Shown here in pieces: positions 58,042-64,000 of a stretch of DNA of 64,000 nucleotides. Source of the DNA: Gordonia araii NBRC 100433. GTDB taxonomy: Bacteria > Actinomycetota > Actinomycetes > Mycobacteriales > Mycobacteriaceae. The stretch lies in the NCBI RefSeq assembly GCF_000241265.1, contig NZ_BAEE01000082.1:33146-97145 (forward strand), in the 5' to 3' direction. The position numbers and the translations under genes are program-made. Under the pieces are notes generated by a model, which was not told the origin of the DNA, did not search any database, and saw nothing but the letters and a program-made list of their open reading frames with translations. How positions within the stretch are numbered: position 1 is the first letter of the stretch; each line of letters opens with the position of its first letter.

Positions 58042-58929
58042 CTAACCGCTAGCCGCTGCCAGCACCTCCAGCCGCGACCGGATGCGACGGTCGAGGAAGT
58101 CGGCGAGGACGTCTTCGAAGACGGCGTTGTCGTCGCCGGCCACCATGTGATGAGCGCCGCCGACGCTGGCGAACTCCGCGTGCGGGACGACGCGCAGGAA
58201 ACGGGCCGAGTCGGCCACGCTGATGACGTCGGATTCGCCTCCGCGCACCAGCAGCGTCGGGATTCGCAGCGATGCCGCCGCCGCACCGAGGTGAACCGGG
58301 TCGAGGTGACGGTCGCGCTGCACCGCGTCGTCGGACACACCTTTCAGGAACGCCGGGTCCCAATGCCAATACCAGCGGCCGTCGCGTTCACGAAGGTTCT
58401 TGCGCAACCCGTCGAGATTCTTCGGGCGCTTGCGGTGCGGTTGGTAGGCGGCCACCGCATCGGCGGCCTCCTCGAGCGACGCGAACCCGGTCTCGGCGTG
58501 CTCGGCCATGAACGCGCGGACGCGGTCGGTACCCGACCGCTGCACGAACGGCGAGACGTCGACGAGGACCAGGCCGCGGGCCAGTTCGACATCCTCGCCG
58601 AGCGCGGACAACGCGGCGTTGCCGCCGAGCGACGCCCCGACGAGTACCGGTGGCCGGCCCAGGAATTCGGCGATCGACACCACGTCGTCGGCGAACCGGC
58701 CGAGGCCGTAGAGGCCGTCCGGCGACCAGCCGCTGTCGCCGTGGCCGCGCAGGTCGACCGTCAGCGTGGACCAACCGGCATCGGCGAGGTCGCGCGCCGA
58801 ACTCGCCCACGAATGGCGGGTCTGACCGCCGCCGTGGAGGAACACCACCGGCGGATCGCCGGGGTCGCCGAAGCGGTCGCCGACGATGGTCACATCGCCC
58901 GACGGGATCTCGATCCGGTTCTCGCTCAT
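58042..58929 (-). CDS. Alpha/beta hydrolase
   Basis: 295 aa: oxyanion VVFLHGGGQTRHSW, nucleophile elbow VLVGASLGGNAAL, acid VRGGESDVI and late GGAHHMVAGD histidine. All three catalytic positions are filled. The start is set at MSENRIEIPSG (58929). It is divergent from the KstR-controlled operon with an operator in between, so it may be part of the sterol regulon; the substrate is unknown. Confidence 0.88.
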   Translation of the reverse strand: MSENRIEIPSGDVTIVGDRFGDPGDPPVVFLHGGGQTRHSWASSARDLADAGWSTLTVDLRGHGDSGWSPDGLYGLGRFADDVVSIAEFLGRPPVLVGASLGGNAALSALGEDVELARGLVLVDVSPFVQRSGTDRVRAFMAEHAETGFASLEEAADAVAAYQPHRKRPKNLDGLRKNLRERDGRWYWHWDPAFLKGVSDDAVQRDRHLDPVHLGAAAASLRIPTLLVRGGESDVISVADSARFLRVVPHAEFASVGGAHHMVAGDDNAVFEDVLADFLDRRIRSRLEVLAAASG

Positions 58930-59013
58930 CTCTGCATTGAACCATTGGGAGCCCCCGGCGCGGTCGGAGCACCAACCGATCGCGCTATCGGGCAAACCGG
59001 CCCGCGAAGGAAA

Positions 59014-59027
59014 TAGAACGTGTTCTA
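59014..59027. promoter_or_regulatory. KstR operator of the chsE-chsH-ltp2 operon
   Basis: TAGAACGTGTTCTA is an exact match to TnnAACnnGTTnnA, 64 bp upstream of the chsE1-chsE2 start and 84 bp upstream of the divergent hydrolase start. Confidence 0.85.
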
Positions 59028-59057
59028 GTATTCAAGACGTAGACCCATTACATTGGG

Positions 59058-59073
59058 TCGGAACAGGTTCTTA
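59058..59073. promoter_or_regulatory. Second, weaker KstR-like site
   Basis: The palindrome GAACAGGTTC (59061-59070) keeps the AACnnGTT core of KstR sites but lacks the flanking T and A. It lies 17 bp before the chsE1-chsE2 start, over the likely transcription start. Confidence 0.4.
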
Positions 59074-59090
59074 TTTCGGAGAGAGGCGAC

Positions 59091-61355
59091 GTGGACTTCA
59101 GTCTCGACGCGGCGGCCGTCGCAGTGGCAGATGTGGCCGAGGATGTGTTCACCCGAACCGCCTCGGACCCGGCCGAGATGTTCGCCGGCGACGACGGATT
59201 CGACCGTACGACCTGGCAGGCACTCGTCGACGCGGGCCTGCTCGCGCTCCCGCTGCCCGAAGCGGTCGGCGGCGACGATCTCGACGCGACGGCGGTGCTG
59301 CCGCTGCTGCGCCGGATGGGCAAGGCCTCGGCGGTCACCCCGGCGCTCGGCACCCTCACCGCGACGCTGGCCCTCGGGGGCTACGAAGACCAGGCGCAGC
59401 GGCTGGCGCCCGTCGCGTCCGGCGCGTGGCTGGCGATCGCGGCCCGGGAGACCGGCGCCTCGCTTCTGGACGAGCCGGCGACCAAGCTCTCCGGCGGCAA
59501 GCTGTCGGGCACCAAATCCGGCGTGCTGTGCGCGCCCGGCGCCCACGCATTCCTGGTGACCGCGCGCGACGGCGAGAAGGACGTCGTCGTGTGGGTCCCC
59601 GCCGATAAGGCCGGTATCGACATCAAGCGCACTCCCTCCTCCAGCGGGTGGAGCGAGTCGACCGTGACGTTCACCGACGTCGCCGGCGACGTACTGCCGA
59701 TCTCGGCGCGCGAGTTGCTCGACTACTACCGCTTCGTGCTGAGCGCCTACGCCGACGGGCTCGTCGACGGGGCCACCGCGATGACGGCCACACACGTCAG
59801 CACGCGCAACCAGTTCGGCAAGCCGATCGCGCTGTTCCAGGCGGTCGGCCAGCAGCTCGCCGACATTTACGTCATCGGCCGCTCGCTGAGCCTGGTCACC
59901 ACCGCGGCGGCCTGGCGCCTGGCCAACGGCCTCGACGCCGAGTCCGACATCGCCATCGGCTCCTACTGGGTCGCCGCCGAGGTCCCCGCGACGCTGCGCA
60001 CGATGACCCACCTGCACGGCGGCATCGGCGTCGACGTCACCTACCCGCTGCACCGCTACTTCTCCATCGCCAAGGATCTGGCCCGCCTGGTCGGCGGATC
60101 GGGCACCCTCGACGAACTCGCCGACGCGACCGAACGTGCCGCCGGCCTGCCGACGAGTGAGCTGCGGCCCGCGGACGGCATGTTCATCGACCTCACCCCC
60201 GAGCAACGGGCGCTGAAGAACGAGGTGCGCGCCTACTTCGAGAGCCTCGTCGACCCCGACGACGAGCAGACCCTGCTCACCGAGCGTCACGGCGCGACGC
60301 TGCGCAAGGTCGTCAAGCAGATGGGCTCCGACGGCTGGCTGGGCGTCGGCTGGCCGAAAGAGTTCGGCGGCAAGGGCTTCGGCGAGATCGAACAGCAGAT
60401 CTTCACCAACGAGGCCGTGCGTGCCGACGTGCCGCTGCCCGCCGTCACGCTGCAGACCGTCGGGCCGACTCTGCAGGAACACGGCACCGACGAGCAGAAG
60501 GAGAAGTTCCTTCCCGCGATTCTCGCCGGCGACGTGCACTTCGCCATCGGCTACACCGAGCCCGACGCCGGCACAGACCTCGCGTCTCTGACCACCACGG
60601 CCGTCCGCGAGGGCGACCACTACATCGTCAACGGGCAGAAGATCTTCACCACCGGCGGGCACGACGCCGACTACGTCTGGCTGGCCGTGCGCACCGATCC
60701 GGACGCGCCCAAGCACAAGGGGATCTCGATCCTCATCGTCGACACCTCCGACCCGGGGTACTCCTGGACACCGATCATCACCGCCGACGGTGCGCACCAC
60801 GTCAACGCCACCTACTACACCGATGTGAAAGTTCCCGTGTCGATGCGGGTCGGCGAAGAGGGTGGCGGTTGGAAGCTCATCACCACCCAGCTCAACCACG
60901 AACGCGTCATGCTCGGCCCGGCCGGGCGGATCGAAGGAATCGCCGCCCGGCTGCACCGATGGGCCCAGCGGCCCGGTAGCGGCAGCGACGCGAACGCGCC
61001 GATCGCCGACCTTCCCGACGTGCGGCGCGCGCTCGCGCAGATCGACGCCTACGCGCGGATCAACGAGTTGCTCAACTGGCAGGTGGCGTCGACGGGGGAG
61101 GCCATCTCGATGGCCGATGCCGCCGCCACCAAGGTGTTCGCCACGGAACGTATCCAGACGATCATGCGGATGGCCGACGACATCCTCGGCCGCCACGGCG
61201 ATTTCACCGATCCGGCCACCGCCGAGCTTGTCGACTGGCTCGATGTGCAGGCCAAGCGCAACGTCGTCATCACCTTCGGCGGCGGGGTCAACGAAGTCAT
61301 GCGCGACATGATCGCCACCGCCGGACTCGGTCTCCCACGAGCACCGCGCCAATAG
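59091..61355 (+). CDS. chsE1-chsE2: Fused ChsE1-ChsE2 (FadE28-FadE29) steroid acyl-CoA dehydrogenase
   Basis: 754 aa. Residues 1 to about 360 match FadE28 (ADGLVDGATAMTATHVSTRNQFGKPI, HLHGGIGVDVTYPLHRYFSIAKDL). From about 364 (MFIDLTPEQRALKNEVRAYF) the sequence matches FadE29 to its end (GWPKEFGGKGFG, IGYTEPDAGTDLASLTTTAV, FGGGVNEVMRDMIA). In mycobacteria these are separate subunits of the alpha2beta2 enzyme that dehydrogenates the C3 side-chain intermediate of cholesterol. Here the reading frame is continuous. The GTG at 59091 follows GGAGAGAGG. It is the first gene of a three-gene operon. Confidence 0.9.
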   Translation: MDFSLDAAAVAVADVAEDVFTRTASDPAEMFAGDDGFDRTTWQALVDAGLLALPLPEAVGGDDLDATAVLPLLRRMGKASAVTPALGTLTATLALGGYEDQAQRLAPVASGAWLAIAARETGASLLDEPATKLSGGKLSGTKSGVLCAPGAHAFLVTARDGEKDVVVWVPADKAGIDIKRTPSSSGWSESTVTFTDVAGDVLPISARELLDYYRFVLSAYADGLVDGATAMTATHVSTRNQFGKPIALFQAVGQQLADIYVIGRSLSLVTTAAAWRLANGLDAESDIAIGSYWVAAEVPATLRTMTHLHGGIGVDVTYPLHRYFSIAKDLARLVGGSGTLDELADATERAAGLPTSELRPADGMFIDLTPEQRALKNEVRAYFESLVDPDDEQTLLTERHGATLRKVVKQMGSDGWLGVGWPKEFGGKGFGEIEQQIFTNEAVRADVPLPAVTLQTVGPTLQEHGTDEQKEKFLPAILAGDVHFAIGYTEPDAGTDLASLTTTAVREGDHYIVNGQKIFTTGGHDADYVWLAVRTDPDAPKHKGISILIVDTSDPGYSWTPIITADGAHHVNATYYTDVKVPVSMRVGEEGGGWKLITTQLNHERVMLGPAGRIEGIAARLHRWAQRPGSGSDANAPIADLPDVRRALAQIDAYARINELLNWQVASTGEAISMADAAATKVFATERIQTIMRMADDILGRHGDFTDPATAELVDWLDVQAKRNVVITFGGGVNEVMRDMIATAGLGLPRAPRQ

Positions 61356-61365
61356 GAAAGGGACC

Positions 61366-62898
61366 ATGAGCACCGGGACGGAAGAGCTTCGCGCCGCGCA
61401 AGACGGCATCCTGGCCGCCGCGCAGCGCATCAAGGATGCGGGGCCGAGTGCGCCCAAGGCCGGTCGCGATCCGGTCAACTCGCCGATGATCCACAACTGG
61501 GTCGAGGCGATGGGCGACGACAACCCGATCTACGTCGACGAGCAGGCCGCGCGTGCGGCCGGGCACGACGGGATCGTCGCGCCCCCGGCGATGGCGCAGG
61601 TGTGGACGATGCGCGGCCTGCACGGGGAGCGCAGCGACGACGATCCACTCGGCCGCGCCACCGAGCTGTTCGACGAAGCGGGCTACACGTCGGTGGTCGC
61701 GACCAACTGCGACTCGGTGTACCACCGCTACCTGCGGCCGGGCGAGGAGGTGTCGCTGTCGTCCGAGCTGATCGACGTCGTCGGGCCGAAGCAGACCGCG
61801 CTGGGCGAGGGGTGGTTCTTCACCACGCACAACACGTGGCGCGTCGGCGACGAAGTCGTCGCCGAAATGGACTTCCGGATCCTCAAGTTCAAGCCGGGCA
61901 CGGCCGTGCAGAAGGCGCCGGCACCCGGTGCGCTCGATCCGGCGAAGCTGATCCGCCCCCAGGCGTCCGGAGACACCGCCTTCTTCTGGGATGGTGTCGC
62001 CGCGCACGAGTTGCGCATCCAGAAGCTGCCCAGTGGAGGCCTTCAGCATCCGCCGATCCCGGCGACGTGGACCACCCGAGATGACGACGGCGTCTACGGC
62101 ACGACCGACTACGTGGTCGCCTCGGGCCGCGGAACCGTCTACAGCTTCGTCGTCCACCACGCGCCGCGGGTTCCCGGCCGGACGCTGCCGTTCGTCGTCG
62201 CCCTCGTCGAACTGGAGGAGGGTGTCCGCATGCTCGGCGAGCTGCGCGACGTCGACCCCGGCGAGGTCGCGATCGGCATGCCGGTGCGAGTCGAGTTCCT
62301 CGACTTCCCGGCCGACGATCGGTCTCCGGGCGGGTGGTCGAACTATGCGTGGGTTCCCGCCGACGACGAGTCGCCCGGTCTCGATACGACCGCTCCTTCG
62401 TCGCGGTCACTCGACCACCCAAATGCCGAGCGGGGGTCTCGATACGCCGACTCGGCTAGCGCCTCGTCGGCACTCGACCACCCAAATGCCGAGCGTGCCC
62501 AGAATCCCGCCGACCGTGCCCAGCTTCCGGAGCTGACGGTCGAGGCGACGCCGACGTTCGTCGTCTCGACGGCACTTGCGACGCGGGATTTCCAGGACGT
62601 TCACCACGACCGCGACCTTGCTCAGCAACGCGGCTCCAAGGACATCTTCGTCAACATCCTCACCGACACCGGTCTGGTCGAGCGGTTCGTCACCGATTGG
62701 GCCGGACCGAGTGCTCGAATCACGTCGATTGCCCTGAAGCTCGGCGTGCCGTGGTACGCCTATGACACGCTGACATTCACCGGCGAGATAACCGGACAAA
62801 TCGGGAACGAGACGACGGTTTCGGTCACCGGTACCAACAGCCTCGGCAAGCACGTCATCTCGACGGTGACGCTGGAATCCGAAGGAGTGCAGCGATGA
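61366..62898 (+). CDS. chsH2-chsH1: Fused ChsH2-ChsH1 steroid enoyl-CoA hydratase
   Basis: 510 aa. Residues 1 to about 330 match ChsH2: a MaoC domain (MIHNWVEAMGDDNPIYVDEQAARAAGHDGIVAPPAM in blocks) and a DUF35 domain with VVASGRGTVYSF. From about 387 (ELTVEATPTFVVSTALATRDFQDVHHDRDLA) it matches ChsH1 with its catalytic D-x-x-x-x-H. In M. tuberculosis the two are separate and form a heterotetramer that hydrates the C3 side-chain enoyl-CoA; the DUF35 part also partners Ltp2. The joining linker (about 338-386) is encoded by dispersed repeats. It follows chsE1-chsE2 after 10 bp. Confidence 0.88.
   Translation: MSTGTEELRAAQDGILAAAQRIKDAGPSAPKAGRDPVNSPMIHNWVEAMGDDNPIYVDEQAARAAGHDGIVAPPAMAQVWTMRGLHGERSDDDPLGRATELFDEAGYTSVVATNCDSVYHRYLRPGEEVSLSSELIDVVGPKQTALGEGWFFTTHNTWRVGDEVVAEMDFRILKFKPGTAVQKAPAPGALDPAKLIRPQASGDTAFFWDGVAAHELRIQKLPSGGLQHPPIPATWTTRDDDGVYGTTDYVVASGRGTVYSFVVHHAPRVPGRTLPFVVALVELEEGVRMLGELRDVDPGEVAIGMPVRVEFLDFPADDRSPGGWSNYAWVPADDESPGLDTTAPSSRSLDHPNAERGSRYADSASASSALDHPNAERAQNPADRAQLPELTVEATPTFVVSTALATRDFQDVHHDRDLAQQRGSKDIFVNILTDTGLVERFVTDWAGPSARITSIALKLGVPWYAYDTLTFTGEITGQIGNETTVSVTGTNSLGKHVISTVTLESEGVQR
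62377..62432. repeat. REP-like element inside chsH2-chsH1, copy 1
   Basis: Starts GGTCTCGATACGACCGC and ends ACTCGACCACCCAAATGCC then GAGCG, with CGACCGC...GCGGTC as an internal inverted pair. From memory, elements of the form GGTCTCGATACG...CTCGACCACC are widespread between genes in Gordonia-like genomes; here one is read as coding sequence. Confidence 0.75.
62435..62495. repeat. REP-like element inside chsH2-chsH1, copy 2
   Basis: The same GGTCTCGATACG start and CACTCGACCACCCAAATGCC end as copy 1, with a different interior (GCCGACTCGGCTAGCGCC, then TCGTCGGC). The two copies share their last 25 bp. Both stay open in the chsH2-chsH1 frame. Confidence 0.75.
62488..62529. repeat. 21-bp repeat family A, two units inside chsH2-chsH1
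   Basis: Units at 62488 (GCCGAGCGTGCCCAGAATCC) and 62509 (GCCGACCGTGCCCAGCTTCC), each 21 bp, are read as AERAQNPADRAQLPE. The first overlaps the end of the second REP-like element. The family otherwise lies between genes at 23937 and 33903. Confidence 0.8.
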
Positions 62899-64000
62899 GT
62901 CTGTCGGGAACCGCGGCCATCGCGGGAATTGGCGCCACCGACTTCTCCAAGGACTCCGGCCGGACCGAACTGCGCCTGGCCGCCGAGGCGGTCACCGCGG
63001 CCATCGCCGACGCCGGATTGACTCCGGCGGACGTCGACGGTTTGGTCACTTTCACCATGGACACCAACATGGAGGTCGCCGTCGCTCGCGCGACGGGGAT
63101 CGGCGAGCTGAACTACTTCTCGCGCATCCACTACGGAGGCGGAGCCGCGTGCTCGACCGTGCAGCAGGCGGCGATGGCCGTGGCCACGGGCGTCTGCGAC
63201 GTCGTCGTCGCCTACCGCGCCTTCAACGAACGTTCGGGCAACCGCTTCGGTCAGGTCAGCGCGGACGTCGCGATGCAGGCGACGTCCTCTGGCACGGACA
63301 ACGCGTTCTCCTACCCGCACGGACTGTCGACGCCGGCCGCGTTCGTCGCGATGGTCGCCCAGCGCTATATGCACGAGTACGGCGCGACGAGCGAGGACTT
63401 CGGCCGGATCGCCGTCGTCGACCGCAAGCACGCCGCGAACAACCCGAACGCCTTCTTCTACGGCAAGCCGATCACTCTCGACGATCACCAGAACTCGCGC
63501 TACATCGCCGAGCCGCTGCATCTGCTGGACTGCTGCCAGGAGTCCGATGGCGGCGTCGCGCTGGTCATCGTCTCCGCGGAACGGGCCAAGGATCTGCCGC
63601 ACCCGCCCGCGGTGATCGCGGGAGCCGCGTCGGGCAGCGGGACCGACCAGTACATCATGACCAGCTACTACCGCGACGAGCTTGCCGGACTGCCGGAGAT
63701 GGGTCTGGTCGGACGTCAGCTCTGGGAGCAGTCCGGGACGACCCCCGACGACATGGACGCTGCCATCCTCTACGACCACTTCACGCCGTACACGCTCATG
63801 CAGCTCGAAGAACTCGGCTTCTGCGGGCGCGGTGACGCCAAGGACTTCATCGCTGAACCGGGGGCGCTGGAAGTCGGCGGGCGGCTGCCGCTCAACACGC
63901 ACGGCGGGCAGCTGGGGGAGGCCTACATCCACGGCATGAACGGCATCGCCGAGGCGGTGCGCCAAGTCCGCGGCACCTCGGTCAACCAGGTGCCGAATCT
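62895..64000 (+). CDS. ltp2: Steroid side-chain aldolase Ltp2 (partial at window end)
   Basis: Thiolase-fold protein whose mycobacterial counterpart performs the retro-aldol cleavage that removes propionyl-CoA from the cholesterol side chain, working with the DUF35 domain of ChsH2. Visible: ATDFSKDSGRTELRLAAEAV, GELNYFSRIHYGGGAACSTVQ, RKHAANNPNAFFYGKPIT, LYDHFTPYTLMQLEELGFCG, NTHGGQLGEAYIHGMNG. The ATG overlaps the preceding stop by ATGA. The frame is open through the last base of the window; about 20 residues should remain. Confidence 0.93.
   Translation, partial: MSLSGTAAIAGIGATDFSKDSGRTELRLAAEAVTAAIADAGLTPADVDGLVTFTMDTNMEVAVARATGIGELNYFSRIHYGGGAACSTVQQAAMAVATGVCDVVVAYRAFNERSGNRFGQVSADVAMQATSSGTDNAFSYPHGLSTPAAFVAMVAQRYMHEYGATSEDFGRIAVVDRKHAANNPNAFFYGKPITLDDHQNSRYIAEPLHLLDCCQESDGGVALVIVSAERAKDLPHPPAVIAGAASGSGTDQYIMTSYYRDELAGLPEMGLVGRQLWEQSGTTPDDMDAAILYDHFTPYTLMQLEELGFCGRGDAKDFIAEPGALEVGGRLPLNTHGGQLGEAYIHGMNGIAEAVRQVRGTSVNQVPN

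Noticed and set aside
62377..62529. Frameshift or assembly error splitting chsH2 and chsH1
   Set aside because: The frame runs unbroken through both domains and the repeats; an error remains possible but nothing in the sequence shows one.

Overview
The window is about 64 kb of very GC-rich DNA from a mycolic-acid-containing actinomycete (Mycobacteriales). A Gordonia-like organism fits best, but the genus is a judgement, not a proof. The grounds are an antigen-85-type mycolyltransferase, a HadA-HadB dehydratase fusion of the mycolic-acid FAS-II cycle, PhoPR and ClpC1 close to the mycobacterial proteins, and KstR-controlled cholesterol catabolism. Most genes are core chromosome; one AT-richer accessory island lies at about 54.0-58.0 kb. 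I saw no rRNA, tRNA, CRISPR array or insertion sequence.

Layout. 0-5.5 kb: 3' end of a formylglycine-generating enzyme, a large MalT-like LuxR regulator and an arylsulfatase. 5.7-10.2 kb: a RidA protein, a coupled pair of secreted proteins (one a lipase homologue lacking its catalytic serine) and a winged-helix protein. 10.2-13.6 kb: phoP-phoR with a PhoP box, and an NDMA-type alcohol dehydrogenase. 13.6-17.1 kb: a HIT protein, a DUF559-type nuclease-like gene bracketed by two related palindromic repeats, and a RecQ helicase with a phosphoribosyltransferase-like tail. 17.2-36.9 kb: purine genes in three blocks (purD; purB and purC-ptrB; purS-purQ) among an esterase lipoprotein, an AidB-like dehydrogenase, a CHAD protein, nitronate monooxygenase, HadA-HadB, a MarR/efflux pair, glutathione peroxidase and an M18 aminopeptidase.

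36.9-46 kb: regulator-enzyme pairs (HxlR/SDR, AraC/NmrA-DUF1772), a PQQ-like propeller protein, an SDR plus Baeyer-Villiger monooxygenase operon, and two proteins of unknown role. 46-50 kb: clpC1 and a mycolyltransferase. 50.1-53.1 kb: kstR divergent from fadE34 across a KstR operator. 53.2-58.0 kb: the accessory island, whose minus-strand operon reads EspC-like type VII substrate, WXG-like effector, membrane-anchored protein, YbaB-like protein and lipoproteins, followed by broken copies of the last two families and a displaced scrap of fadE34. 59-64 kb: a KstR-controlled cholesterol side-chain operon in which both heteromeric enzymes occur as single-chain fusions (ChsE1-ChsE2 and ChsH2-ChsH1), followed by ltp2, which runs off the window.

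Two families of short tandem repeats (21 and 22 bp, sharing a GTGCCCA core) recur between genes at about 24.0, 33.9 and 50.1 kb. The 21-bp family also occurs inside a gene, in the linker joining ChsH2 to ChsH1.
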